Source of the DNA: Varroa destructor
Taxonomy: Eukaryota; Arthropoda; Arachnida; Mesostigmata; Varroidae
Length of the DNA: 64,000 bases
Direction: 5' to 3'
Assembly: GCF_002443255.2 (NCBI RefSeq)
Contig: NW_019211454.1
Location: forward strand, 35,384,061-35,448,060
The notes beneath the pieces were generated by a model. The model saw nothing but the letters and a program-made list of their open reading frames with translations. It had not been told where the DNA came from and searched no databases. Numbering within the stretch: the stretch's first letter is position 1; each line of letters opens with the position of its first letter. The position numbers and the translations under genes were made by a program. This document shows, piece after piece, positions 26,363 to 40,100 of the stretch.

Positions 26363-27180
26363 ATATATACATATATATATTATTTACACGATCGGTGAAT
26401 AACATTTCACAAGTGACCCACATTTTATCAGTGTCATTTCAGAAATCAGATAACGTTTACGTCCCAATAGTCCTGATAGCCAAGGGTAGTTTAGGCCGTC
26501 TGTGAGTGACCTAACTGGCCAAGAAGGCAGCGCACTGGCCAGAAAACAACCCATATGTATACCGGACGTAACGTCCGAAGTATGGAACCAAAATTTTAGG
26601 TTCCAAATGCACGAGACGTATACAGATCGAAGCTGTTCTATATCTGCCAGTCAGTTAATGCAGTATATTATTGTTTCTACTTTAGTCGCTTTAGAAAAAC
26701 TATGCGAGCCAAGCATGCACCTTCATCGAAATACATGTAAGTGGATAAGTTACGGTTACCTCGCCTAGTCTTTCTATCCGTGTAACGCTTCGGCATCCAG
26801 CTTAGCTGCTTAAGCAATGTAACAGGTGTTCTCTTATTTGTGTGTACCCTCCATCGCTCCCAGCTCCGGCGCTGATCCATACAGAGCTTTCCCCCTACGC
26901 ATTTTGTTTCTGTAAACTAATATATCGACTAGCGATATTTCGAGCTCGGTAAAAAACGGAAGGCAGTGGGTAAGCACATACGCAGGTATCCTCTGGTCCT
27001 ATTACGCAGTGTTATTATCATAAACAGCACCAGTATCGGTAACAGAGGCAATTGGACTTGTAACGGTAGAGTTCCTCGTTATAAATGGCGACAGCAGGTA
27101 TCACCACGGTATCGTACATAGGAACATACACCGAAATATTCAGCCCTTCTTATTTTCAAGTACTTCGTGAGCTATACGCC
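26363..27180. other. Non-coding, nothing assigned
   Basis: TA-rich at the left. Small hairpins (for example CGGACGT-AA-CGTCCG near 26563) but no gene. Confidence 0.45.
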
Positions 27181-27181
27181 C

Positions 27182-27213
27182 GCGCAGCGCAGCGCTGCAC
27201 TGCACTGCACTGC
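27182..27213. repeat. 5-bp tandem array (GCGCA / GCACT units)
   Basis: Three GCGCA-like units run into three GCACT units, keeping a 5-base period. Confidence 0.8.
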
Positions 27214-27429
27214 CCAGTAACTAAATGAGCTCTTGAAACCCGTTGAATTATAAATTGACAGCTAACAACTAGTTTCTGAGTACATTTGAGTGGGTCGGAA
27301 ACAGCAGTATTGCAGATTATTTTTTAATCACGTAACCATTTTGCTCATGTTTTGACTGAAAGCACTTCTGCGTTTGTGTGGGTCGACCGACATGTGACAG
27401 CCGAGTTCAGCTTTACATGTGGTCGTCTG

Positions 27430-27462
27430 CTGCCGCCGGTGCTGCCGCCGGTGCTGCTGCTG
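27430..27462. repeat. 12-bp tandem repeat (CTGCCGCCGGTG x2) plus CTG run
   Basis: Two exact copies at 27430-27441 and 27442-27453, followed by CTG units. Confidence 0.9.
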
Positions 27463-29420
27463 TCTCGAAAAGACCCCCTCTATTATGGTCTTGCAACACT
27501 ATTGGAGAGAATGAAGAAAGAGGAAACTGACACCCCCAGCGGCCGACAGAGGGCGCTACTTGCCTGAACCCGTGAAAGGAACCAAACCTACTGAAACGGG
27601 CCGGCATTTGCAGTGGTCGTCCTATCATCTGTAAGCGGAATCAGGCATTCATTCGATGCTGGTCTGGTTTGACATCGTTTTGTTTCACTGACCTTCGATT
27701 GCGTTCTTAAGCTCCTCTTGGAAATACTTGTGAGTCTACTTTGTGTGCAAACATCGTCTTTCGTTTATTCGACATGTCGAATTTCGTCTATACGAAAACA
27801 GTTTGAAACCGGCTGAACCAAACCGGTCGTCAAATTCAGATACTGTCAATTCGCAAATGCACCTTGTGAGATCAACCCATAACATAAGTAATTAATGTCT
27901 ACCTCACAGAAGAAATTTACCGAAAATATAGCCAGGCTGTGGCGCCAAACAATAGAGAGCATTAGATGCAGGTAAGTATTTCGTATTATCGTAGCGTGGG
28001 GTAAGTCGTGCAACTAAAAAAATCAAAGGCCGTTTAAAATTTCCAGGATGATATTGTAGCGGCAATCTCGAAAAGAGTGCACCCATGTCTCGCATCATCC
28101 CTCGACAGGGAAAGACACGTATTTATCGTTGTCTTTCGCGCCAATGTATTATTAGGTTTTTATCGTCCATTCCAGGATTAGCTGTCTGAATCTATACGAG
28201 AACTGTGCAATTCCAGGTTTTTAATTGTTCGGTAACACAAAATCGCACACAGATGTTTAAACAGTTGCCAGTCTTTTTTATTCCATACCAAAGTGAATCA
28301 TTGCACTACTCTAGGTACGTTACTTAGATGACCTATAAATCGTACAAATCGCTATATGTTCTTGTTAACCAAGTGCTCATCTGGAAACACACGACGCATA
28401 ATTCTAAGGGCTGCCCGCGTATAATTACGAGAAGAGGTGGCATAACATCAAGACGTAGCCCATTGACTACGTTGTCTATTAAATCGTACAAAGTGGCGCG
28501 GTTATGAACTGTATTCCTATGCGACTACCTCGAAGGGGGTAAACTCCCTATCTAGATTCTTTGTCATAGGCATCTCTAGTTTATAGTGTCTATTGCTATC
28601 AGCGGAACATGTAATTTGTTTTATTCTTTGTTTACTCGAAAAAAAAAAGGTTAGAAATTATCTTGTATTTTAAAAGCCTGTTAAATATAGGAAGATGCTT
28701 AAATATTCATTTCAAATTACTTAGTCTTGTAAACAGAATCTTTTTTACTCAGGAGTCAATAAATAGCACTGATGATTATTATGCACTATTGATCTTTGTT
28801 ATAAGCTATAGCTTTTCTGTCTCCAACAACCTTTGCGTTGTCAGAGGTGATCCAGTATCGAGCAAATTTTGGCCACCCATATTTGATACTCTTAGTTTGA
28901 GAAGATAGAAAAAATTGTAATCTCATATGCTTTTACTTTAGGCTGGTGATACTGTAAACGAGAACGAATTGCTTTTTTGCTTATGAGAAGCATGTGCCTA
29001 TTTTGTAGCGTGTATTACGGCTCTGAGCAAACGAATTATAGATTCATAACACGAATGTGAGGGACTTCTAATGTTACGTGAAATCGGCGCAACGTTGTTC
29101 GGGGTATTTTTTTAATAATTTCGCAAGATGCAAATTTTGACGTTTATCTCTGACAAAGACGACTGAAATCGAAGAGAAAAGACGAACCTGTCTGAGATTA
29201 TTTTTTGCTCGACTACGGATTTGAATGTAATTTGTTCTATGCGTTCTATATTTGGATTGTGCGTTCGTTGTAATACAAAAAAATGGTGCCGAAACAAAGT
29301 TTAATGTCAATTAATAAAGACGGTATTCGTTGCTTTTACTTGAAGCGGTCGAAATAATTGTCTGTTAAAAATATGAAGAGAATTTTTCACTCGGAAAATC
29401 CTAATAAATATGAGAATGTT
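27463..29420. other. Non-coding, nothing assigned
   Basis: Mixed then AT-rich sequence with no gene I can support. Confidence 0.45.
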
Positions 29421-30110
29421 CTAATCGTATCGCTTTGTGTTATGTGCTGCGTACCGACTTATGCAATCATTCGGCTTATGCATTTCCTCGCAAATATATT
29501 CAGGTCCTTGTATTTCCGGAGTCTTGAAGCACAATGACGGTTCAGGTAGTTGAGTTTTCATGGTTCTCGATACGGCTAAAAGTGATACAAATATAGTACT
29601 GTCTGCCACTGAGTTAGTTACTTCGTTTTTGAGAATCCAATTCGTAGCTAATGTCATGTCGTCATGACTTATTGACATGACATTAGCTACGTGACTAGTA
29701 TACTTCTGTCTATCTATTGGTTGTTTGTAGAAAAAAAAAAACCCTTCAATATGTTCGAAGGTAGGCTTGCCGCGTAGGGCTGCGATCATCTTTTGCACAG
29801 ATGCGGTGTCTTCCCTCGTGTTATGGATATTTTGTTCCATGTTGAAGTACCCTTTTGACATTAAAGTTTTCAGAACCGTCCTCCAATGTCCAGTTCTTGC
29901 TGGATTAAATCTGATTCTAACTCGACAACAGAAAATATATGTCGCTAACAATGAGTTTGTTCGGTTACAGAAGGAACGTGTGCTTAGTAGCACAGATTTT
30001 ACAAGACTGTCAATGAAAAGTGTTCGCGCCAATATGCGCCACGATACGCGACAAGGACTTACGTCGCGTATCGGGAATCTCAAAGCTGTACACTCGAAAC
30101 ACAACGACAT
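29421..30110 (-). CDS. Unassigned 229-codon open frame (possible gene, exon or transposon remnant)
   Basis: This is the longest uninterrupted frame in the window. It begins MSLCFECTALRFPIRDV, has a basic middle (RVRIRFNPARTGHWRTVLKT), a mixed-charge helix-like part (NTREDTASVQKMIAALRGK), and ends near CEEMHKPNDCISRYAAHNTK. I recognise no domain, signal peptide or transposase motif. A 127-codon frame on the + strand overlaps it (29767-30150), so strand is not certain. An 18-bp palindrome lies inside the frame (29643-29691). In DNA of about 60% AT a frame this long is unlikely by chance (my estimate: well under one expected per window), so it may be a decayed or lineage-specific coding sequence. 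Confidence 0.25.
   Translation of the reverse strand: MSLCFECTALRFPIRDVSPCRVSWRILARTLFIDSLVKSVLLSTRSFCNRTNSLLATYIFCCRVRIRFNPARTGHWRTVLKTLMSKGYFNMEQNIHNTREDTASVQKMIAALRGKPTFEHIEGFFFFYKQPIDRQKYTSHVANVMSISHDDMTLATNWILKNEVTNSVADSTIFVSLLAVSRTMKTQLPEPSLCFKTPEIQGPEYICEEMHKPNDCISRYAAHNTKRYD
29643..29691. repeat. Perfect 18-bp inverted repeat, 13-nt loop
   Basis: CGTAGCTAATGTCATGTC (29643-29660) is exactly reverse-complemented at 29674-29691. The loop itself contains the palindrome GTCATGAC. Confidence 0.95.
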
Positions 30111-30191
30111 AGTTTCAGTGACGACACTTGTACTTCTTCTGTACGTTTAAACCTCCGAACATCAAGAGTGCATATTAACAATTATGATACA

Positions 30192-30398
30192 TTATACTAC
30201 CAATGGACCTGGCATAACCTGCACCCGTTCATGAGGTCTATTAGTGGGACCGCGCAAATCATCTAAACAAATCTCTTGATGTGTTAATAATGACAAGGTG
30301 TTAATCATTTTCATGAAGTCACGTTGACCCGTACAACTCGACGAAGCCACTGATAGACAATTAACTCCGTTGAATCTATCAAAAATGATCTCAGACAT
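30192..30398 (-). other. Unassigned minus-strand open frame beside the 229-codon frame
   Basis: A 68-codon frame from its ATG; without requiring an ATG the frame stays open upstream to about 30480. It contains MSEIIFDRFNGVNCLSVASS and QEICLDDLRGPTNRPHERVQ. It lies on the same strand as, and 80 bases upstream of, the 229-codon frame. Its IIFDRFN piece faintly recalls actin-fold segments, but nothing else agrees, so I do not assign it. It could be another fragment of the same decayed gene. Confidence 0.12.
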
Positions 30399-32695
30399 TT
30401 GAAAGAAATTTGGTGGTCTGCAAAGATGTTTCTCCCTGCTTCCAGACTTCGTCGTTCTATTTTTGCACCGAACAGATGTTTAGGTCACCTTCGAGACACT
30501 AATAGTTCAGTGTCAAAAGCAATCTCAAAGGACCGCTGAATACACTGTGGCATAGTGTTGACTTTGTCACACCGTAACTCAAATATATGATCAAAATATT
30601 TGCAGTTTTTAAGGATTCCATAGGGAATGGTTTGTCGTCATAGTGGCCCAATACGCCGTGAAGTTTGCCGTTTCCAACTTTGCTAAGTTTTAACGGTTCT
30701 CGTTATTACATCTCAAGTTGAGAATGATGTTACTTATCCACGGCAAGGTCTAGGAGCTCGTGTAGGATTTAACGTTACTTTGCACGTTTTTTTTTAGCGC
30801 GGATGAAGTTCTTGACTCGTTGATGAAGTTTTCTTAGTGTTGTGCTAGTACTTTAACGTTTTAGAAGACAATTTCATGCACTGCACAATGTTACATTTTT
30901 CCAAGACGCGAGCCCAGGGATTCCAAGACGTGATATATATTTGAATGCCGTCTCGGGATATGTCTTGATATGATGACTGCGTGATGGTAAATTTACTGAT
31001 TGCCCTATATATATTATATGATAAAGCGAACTTTAGTAGCATTATCCGGAACACTGGCATCGTTTTCTCTAATAAATGTTTTTATATAATTGCATTCTCG
31101 GCCACAATTTTGCACTGTTTGCATTTGTTGTGTCTGTTGCAATGGTTATATAATTAGCACAATCTAATGCTATATAATAGATACCATAGACAGCGTACCG
31201 TTAAGTCTTAACGACTATCGGAAATTACTGATGCCACTAGCTCTAGAGGATCCAAACGAGTTTGGATATCCAGAATTGACGAAAGGGAAAACCGGCTAAG
31301 CTGAAAGTGACAATACCTTCGATCTTCGACTTTCTAGAGGATATGATATTATCGAAAGCAAATGTATTAAAAAAACTTGACAACATTCTGACTAATGCGT
31401 AAAAAAAGGAACACACTCTATAGTCCACTCCAGTGACAGTAGCCTTCGTGGCAGGACGTGCTCTGGGAAATTCGATGCGCCGTCTTATTCAGCCAGTGGG
31501 TCTCCACGGCAGACCCACGATGCTTCGGTCAAAATGTGCGCTTTAAGCTCGTACTAACGGGGATTCACCCGTATGCAGAAGTCTGTTCTTTGTAGCATGG
31601 GTCTAGCACTCTAATGAATGATGTTGTGTCGACCTCAACTTATAACGTGAGAAATAACGACTGTTTAATTTTAATTATGTGATGAACTACATGAGGAAGT
31701 TACGAATGAAACTACTCTCTGTAGTCTAGACCTACATAGATCTTTTTGCGACTCCGCAGTCAAAACTAACGAAGCTGAGTTGCCCTCAAGCGAGTCTGCG
31801 AGACTGGGCGTCGTGTGCCACTCAAACTGATAGAGTCCCCATATGAGACGAGTCTACTGAGACATGTTTAGATGAATCGATCAAAAGTAAGTTACGCATA
31901 AATATGCCGTGTTGTAAAAATCAAACATCCACTTCACAAGTGCTATGCTAAGCAAAGTTTACTCACTTACGTTTTGTAGTGTTGTCTCGCAGACTGGTAC
32001 GTGAACTAAAGGTTTCACAGTTGTGACTGTTGTTAATGACTTTTTGGGTCGTGTTTTTATTCGATCTTTGATGTGCTAGATAGCTTCCAAACTCTAAGTT
32101 TATCAAGTGATAGTGAAGCTATTTTACGCCACATACGATTAAAGAAGTTGCATGCAGAGCCCTGTTTGCGATGTCACCTAGAAGTTCGTGTCTATTTTCT
32201 GCAAACAAGACTGCGTCTAGCAGGAGGCAGTTTTATCATTCTGGAAACACTTTTCTATCAGCTATCGGAATCCCGGATGTTGTGCTTTTGCAGAACAAGA
32301 ACACACAACCGTTGCGTACCATACAATCTATACGATTTATTGTTTTACCGTTGTACAATCTAATTCTGTTACTGCTGATATTCATCAGGCAATGACTTCT
32401 TTCCTTTCGCCTCAACTATGTGGGAGATCGCTCTTGATTAAGTGACGTAAATCTGAAGTCGTCGTAGCAGCACTTCCTATGCATAGGTAAATAACATCAC
32501 GTTCCATGAGTTGTAATAGTATCTTGGGAACTTTGCCACATGGGCGAATCTTACAATACAATTGTGTAAGGACTCGAAAATGTGAAGCGAAATGACAAAT
32601 ATATCGGCTGAGTATAATCTCTCATTTACGTAGAGGCCAAGTGTGTTTGGCCTTTTTAATCAGCAAAGTATTATTTTATTTTCTATTATTATTAA

Positions 32696-32727
32696 AAATG
32701 GTAAACGTTTATTATTTATTACCATTT
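32696..32727. repeat. 9-bp inverted repeat in AT-rich DNA
   Basis: AAATGGTAA (32696-32704) and TTACCATTT (32719-32727), with a 14-base loop. Confidence 0.8.
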
Positions 32728-33351
32728 GTACAGTTGCATTGCTCAATAAGTGCACAAATGTAATATTGTTTTAGATGAGTTGTACTTCATATAAAATGAT
32801 CGAGGCTGACTTGAGAACGCCTTCGGCTGCCTGCAATGCGATGATTGTTTCTGCTATTGTTGATAACGACAATAATAATCATAAATTTGATGTTGCGATA
32901 CGTCTTTTGTGCATGCTGCGACTTAGTGTTTTACGAATCAAAAGAAGTCTGATTACTCTGCCGAGCGATCGTCTGAACACCCCGATGTTTCGGAAAGAGA
33001 ACACGTTTACACTATTCACGGCCATCAATTTCCATTAACCGAATAAATACTCTAAGATGTTCTATTTCTTTTTCGCTATTTGGCCCTTTGGACACATATA
33101 GGACCGTTGTACATCCACTACGTAAATCCCTGACCTAGTAATGCAGCATCACACACCGTCATAATGCTGTCCTGTTTTTCTTTTTCATTACTTGGCAATA
33201 GGTTTTTCTTTCGTTGTTTAGATGCGACGTTAGATACTTTACACGGTGATCGAGCATCGGTTCCGTCCGCAACTAAACTATCAACTGTTAAAGCACCTTG
33301 CTTGAACGTTAACGATATTTAATTGTACTTAGATAAAACTTGGCTACCAGC

Positions 33352-33370
33352 TTTTTTTTTTTTTTTTTTT
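33352..33370. repeat. Poly-T tract (19 T)
   Basis: Nineteen consecutive thymines. Confidence 0.95.
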
Positions 33371-36300
33371 CAATCTGTTTGTTGTCCACGTCCATTTCAA
33401 AGGTCCGAAACACCACATACAGTAAATGAATGCTGCCACGCAAAATTATCAGTTTTATGCAGAGGAACGTCTGTGCGTATCCATGTACGCTGTCCTCGTT
33501 CAAACTGCTTTAAGCCGGTACAATAGCGTTATGAGATAGACCTTAACATTTGGCCGTCTCCGTACATCCAGATCGAACAATCGTTGGATCACGTCAGCCT
33601 ATGGATGTTATGAATGGCTAAATTTCGATTACTGCGACAGCGTTCCTTGTGATCATCTCCGTATTCTAATTTCTCCCTTATCTTTGCAGTGTCCATCTTA
33701 GCGCTGCCGATCATTGAGTCACCGTCGCTGTCCAAATAATATCAGTCTCGGTAAAAAGGACTACTTCTTGTTTAGTTACGAAAACCTTTTTTAGCAATAG
33801 ACGAGATGCGGATCCAGTGTGTTCGGAATCGTTTAGAGCACTATTGAGAATCCGCTAGGACGCTGATACGATGACGAAACAGCAGACGTTGGTAACGGAT
33901 AGGATCTTAGAGAGTACTCGTCAGTCTAGAGAGATCTGCACATTGTCAAATCGAGAGACAAACTTCTGGTCAGTGCCCAGCTGTTCATTTACATAGAAAA
34001 GTGGGTTATTGTCCAATTATTTCGTGAAGCATTTATGACAAAATGAATAGATTTTTCGTTACAACAGAATCTCGTTTAATTGCCCCTTTATAATTTTCGT
34101 TAACATCGCCATAGTACCGGTATGCCTCGAGGATACGTGCACATTGATGCATCTATCACTGGCGGCATAAATCATTACGTTTGAGTAGTTCGCGGTTTAT
34201 CTTAAGGTTGAGGTTGAAGTGCGACTACGCTAAATCTCGACTTAAAAGCGGCAGTATTTAGCGCAACTTTTAAGTAAATGAATAATTAGATTCCAGTATA
34301 ATCCAGCATATAAGGTAAGCCGATAGTGGTTCGAGCTGGTAAAATGTAACTGGTAATAGTAGTATCCATTGTTTGTGCAGATAATTTGTTTTAATCGCTC
34401 AAGACCGAAACTCACGTCAATATTAACACCGATCAAAAAAAAAAAAACTCTCTGACCTCGGAGTCAGCCCATTGCTATTGACTTAACGAACTATATTATA
34501 GTAGAATAGTTGTAAAAGTGGTCAACTGTCTAGTTTTTCCTTTGCGCTGTTACTATTATCGTATCCAAGGCTTCTTATACGGATTATAACGAACCAGGAA
34601 AGGCGGACGACTCCGAAGTATGTTATATCCATGTCTTAGGAGGCATATGTTGAGTTGAAGTTATCACATAGTTAACTCAAGTTAGGATGATGCCTCGAAT
34701 TAGGACTAAGGCACAAGAATGTATGCTAAATTTAAGCTATAGTGATAATCTCGGGTTCGGTAAAAAAAAAACGTTTGAAAACGACATCAGTACCTGAGTA
34801 GATAGAGTAATAAGTTGGCGACGACTGACAAATCTGCAACTCCAAAAAAGGAAATTTCGGTTGAATAGATCGGGAAATTGGGCTGTTTGTAAGTCTCTAC
34901 AACGAAAAGCATAGATATGTATTTGATTTCAAGCTCACTAAGGAAACACCACCGTGTTTACCCGACAGTTTTGCGTCAGAAATTAACAATGTACATATAG
35001 CTCATCATAATAACAATAAACAAATACTATCTCATAATTTGGAGTATTATATTGAAATCATTGTAGAAAAGTGAAAGATACATGCAATACTGCAGTCAAC
35101 CCCAAGGAACGTAAAGCTAACTTCCTATTACTCTATATTATTATTCCTAGAAAAAAATGCTCCAAAAAAATCATGCCTAATTTTAGCCTCTTCTTAACGC
35201 TAAAGCTTCCCAAATCGTGTCGAATCGAAATCTGTATGCGTATAATAATAATAATTTTAGGGAAATTGTAGCATCTCAGTGATGGTACCCTCTAGGGAAT
35301 TGTAGGCGCATTTTATGGTTGAACGTGTCGTTTGTTTAACAGTACCCTGATTACGCCATAACATATGCAAATGAAAGTCTACAATTCAGGGAAGTAGCTA
35401 AAGCACATATATATATGTAATTTCTAAGCGGCGACCACTTACATATCGTGGGTTCAGCTGTAAACGTGAAATCACTTCTTCTAAAATATCTGCCGTTCTG
35501 ACGACGCTATTTCAAAACGCTAGTATTACTGAAAGATAGAACAGTTCAGGAAGTTCCGGATGTGGGTCACGACCATATTACGCAATGATGTATATTTAGG
35601 TCAATTTATTATAAAAGGAAAGTGTATTATTACAAGGATAGAAAAGAGCTAAGCAATGATTTTTCGTCACTCGGGCCAATTGGTTAGGTTTCGTATGATG
35701 ATTTAGGCTATATGATGATGATAATTTAGCCTAGTAGCGATGCTAATATAGGAACGCCCATGTAATGAACCACGGAGAAGAACGAAAACCCTAACCCAGG
35801 ATTTGGAGTGGCTGTGGCAGCCCTAATGTAAATGGGTATTGTTTAAAGAAAGAGCGTAAGAAATCACACTAACTAAATCTTACTATCAAAGGGAAGCAAT
35901 GACATGGCTTTATCTGTAGGAATATTCACTCATTTTAGAAGCGTAGTTTGCTAAGCGGACAGCTTTTTATCGGCCTGCAGGGTACTGCTTTTCGTCTTTC
36001 TCTTAACGAATATTAGCCTAACTAGGTTATTGAAATACTGACTTGAAAAGTGGCTGAGCACGTAAAGTCCAATTGAACACCGTGGATCTATACCACTTAC
36101 CAGCAAGTTAATTGGGCTGGCTAGTCTTAACACGATAGCTTTTCGTTGAAGCTTCATTTTCCCGGTTAGGTTCTACCGTTATAACCAGTATAGTCAACTG
36201 CTTATCTAAGGTATAACTGTCGACCATCTAAAGTTGCCGCAAGACAAGCGTTCCGATATTCGTCAGCACTTAAAATAGTATTCTTCCATTCTATTTTAAA

Positions 36301-37130
36301 ACGTTAGGGGCCAAAGACCTGGATAATTATAGTTCCAGTGTGTTACGAAAAAACGTCTTAAACGCGACTCCTTTAGATGTCAAGAACGGCTTGCGGTAAC
36401 TCCGGCTTTCTGTTCCTTCTATTTTTCAGTTGGAAAATCATGTGTGAATACATATAAACATTTGATTAGCATATAGTAGCTATCTTGTGTTTAAATTAGC
36501 AGTGAGCGTCACTCAGACAACACTGACCGTCACGCATTAGTTGCGCAGCAGTCGGCTGTACGGGTACATCAGCGACAGTAAATTTCAGATGCGCGTCGAA
36601 CTTCTGTGCATTGTTGCTACGCTACCGAGCGAATAGCGGATTGCTACACTTCTAGCGGTGTTAGCTCATTGTCAGCTGTCCGTTAACATTGTCTTATTCA
36701 ACTTCGTGTCACATCAGCGTCCGTTGGATACTACATATTCTGTCCTGGTTGGGTCCTGGACAACCGCCAAAATTTGTATAATAGATAATGAGGACGCTTT
36801 GATCATTCACGTTGCTGAAGACGAAGCTGACGACGGTTACGACCTTTCCATTGTGAAAGCGTAGGTACCTTTGGACATTCTTGTGCTATGATAATGTTAT
36901 AGTATCAATAGAGATTTGTTTTATGCTCTACCTTTGTGGCTGCTCTCAGATGGACGTGGACTACGCGCAAATCCAGAGAATATATGCAGTCAACAGGTTT
37001 GTTGGCAATTTTTAAACAGACGCACTTAAATAGACATAATTATGTTTTCAAAGGAAACGATCATGACGGTGCTGCTCACAGTGATAATGCTCATGACAAC
37101 GTGACTCGTGGCCGGGAAGAGGCCTGTCGT

Positions 37131-40100
37131 TTGTAGGCAGGTCCATACGTAGTTAGGCCGCGACAACAATTGCTGATAAGTAATGTCCGTTCAAGAGTTA
37201 CGAGATGTCAATACGGAGGCGGTGGCACACACAGAAGCCATAACAATAGGCCGGAACGGAAAGGGGCAACGGAGCGGAATCCGGGCGCTTGTTGTTACTT
37301 GCGTGCCGCAGCCAATGTAAGCAAGTGAAGGTGGAGAGCTTCGCATAGGGTTCACATTACTTCTTGGTGTTACACAGGAAGGTAGCAGACGCTTACTCCT
37401 ACAGAATAACGCTTTAGCACTTTTACCAATGTCACTGTAGGAGGTTGATGTCGTATTGATTTTAGTTCAGGGTATAGCTGCTATAGTCGCAAGAAGTTCG
37501 GACTAACCATCAATACTAAGTGCTACCGAAGCGCCCCTGCAATGGTCCAAGTAAGGCAAGAAGCGGGGCAAGTTACGGGCGACGGGCGTAAAAATAGAAA
37601 TTTTAATACCATGCCGTGCCATGTCATTACCATTACCACTAACACTAGTCTTAGTTCAGCTCAGGCTACGACCGCCGCTTTTGCCCTGTTGTTGCTGTTG
37701 GGGAGAATCTAAGGCTTCGGCTGTTTGCTGAAAGTGTAGCATAGAAGGGAGCTGATTTTTGGTGGGAAATATTGCACGTCTCTCCCGCAGACGCCCACCT
37801 ACTCGCGCGTTCGTGTTCAAGCTGAGGTTTCAGCCCAGAGCCAGAAGTGAGTTTCTGGCGAAAAAGATGCTTGCTCGCTCGCCTGCTTGCTCGTGTCCCA
37901 TTACTACCACCTTTGTTTTTTTTATATCCAATACGCTTATCTTCCATATTAGCGAATAACGTTCGCTGTGTGCGCGCCGTGAGGCTTATATTATAATCAG
38001 ATATCGCGACGCTAATGATATCAGAAGACAGGAATAGAACAAATGTACTAGCAACATACCTGTTGCGTAAACGCTTATTGAATGGCGACATAAGGGAACA
38101 TAGAGAAAGCAGAGCAGGTACATGTTTTAAATACTGATTCTATGTACAAGGGGTGATGAGACTGATGAAACGCAAGAAACATGTGCGGTTTTGTTACCTC
38201 TTCAGCTCCTCAACAGCGACGGAGTACCACCAATCAGACTGAAGTTTCCAAAATGACTAAAATATAGATGAAACGAAAGCAGTTAGGAAAAATAGATGCT
38301 GTCCACTAGTAGGATGCACGGTTTACTATACTAGGCGGCTTACGTTTGACACTGTGCGTGAGTGAAGCTTACGCCAGGATAATTAGCTCAATTATTCATT
38401 TTATAATGTAATTTAGATGCCACTTAATAAAGCGTAAGGTAAATGTAAAGAACACAATGAAACGTAATTGTCGATACGAACATCAGCAGTGCCTGTATGA
38501 ATTAACAGAAACGGATTATGGTATGTTAAACTAATAAGGCGTCATTGATATAGTTGCAACACTTTTTAACAAATAAACTAAGCTCACTCACGAACTTCGG
38601 CCTATTTAACCATAGCCAGACCTATCTGATCACGCAACTTGACTCAGCGAAAAAAAACAAGTGATTCAAATACCGCATCTGCCTAACTTTATTTCGATGG
38701 AAAACAGGTATTTTTCTTACTAAAACAGGATCACCTCATTGAGAGCGATTGTGGCGTTCAAAGTATCAAAACGATTCAACTCTACCGGACGCGAGCAATG
38801 TAGAAAAAATTTGATTTTGTCACGTCACAGCACAAACTTATTGGAGACTTATCGACACGTACGAACCCATAATAGTTAGTAGTTGAACGTCTCAACTTTA
38901 CCAGCTATTTGAGTTAACTGGCCGGCATATATGTTTCTGCCTGTCAATTGAATATGTGTGACGACTGCGAGATGCCACCGAGCAAGTCTTCTACTTATTT
39001 GATGTGTACTTCGCAGTAAGCGCCATTTTTACCGACGGACGCATATTTTTCTAATAGTTTGCCTCCTCTAACGTAGAGCGCGATTGAAAAAGTCGCTAGA
39101 ATATTTTGGTAAGGGCAACCATAAGCGAAAGTCGCCAACTATACCGAGCCATAATACAGACCTCACTCCGTCATCGAAAGGTGATGAACAGAACATAGCA
39201 TAGGCGATCTAGTTAATTGCTGTAAATGATTCTTCTTTTTCTGCCTAACGAGCGATTGCATTGACCTTGAGTCTTAGAATTAGATACATACCTTTATCGG
39301 CTAGGCTATTCCGTTGACAGGCCATAGGCCATAGGTTCATAATGCGAACGAAGGTAAATGCTAGACACAAAAAAAGCCTCTCTGTACTATGGACCCCGAT
39401 GGATGAATAGCAACTGTACTTCCGAAATTCCATGATGGGCTTAAGGGTACTGGACACATATGCAACTGCTTGCGATCGTTTCCTAAAGATTTTCTTAACT
39501 TCGTTTGTGCGAACTGAATAATGAATTGCCCCTGTTGTGTCCTAGTCATGACCTTTGTACCGCAGATAATGGAAAGTCAATGGGATAAGAGTAATTACGT
39601 TCGATATAAATATTCTAGTGACAAGGGGCATGGCAAAAAAAGTCGTATGGTGGCGGTCCACCATATGACCAATTTGGTGTTTGTCTGGCGACGATTAGCA
39701 AACTTGATAGCTTTAGCTTTTATTGAAAATAAATATTGTTATTTAACCATTTGTGTTATTTCAAAAGTTCGTAACCCCGGGGGCGGGTTAAATAAGTTGT
39801 TGATATAATTTTTGCACGGCTTGACACATCTGCGGAAGACGAGACGTAGATTTAATTAGCGTGCGGTCTCGCATCTTTGCTTAGACATTAAAGCACGTAG
39901 CGAAGTAATTCAATGGATTTTTCAATTTGGCCCTAATTTTTTTTTCTACGTATATTGCATACCTGTGCTTCAGTTGATTTTATTATGAAACAAAATCAAG
40001 CTTTGGCGCTCTAGCCATGCACATGAGTAATGTTCTGGTAGCATCGCGAAGTTCTTATCGGTACTGTCAGTTTTGTTAGATTCTGCTTATCGCTGCTTAA

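Larger units (their letters stand above)
30400..37130. other. AT-rich non-coding stretch, about 6.7 kb
   Basis: No supported gene. It contains a 19-base T run (33352-33370), an inverted repeat AAATGGTAA/TTACCATTT (32696-32727) and AGGCCAA/TTGGCCT (32634-32653). Confidence 0.5.
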
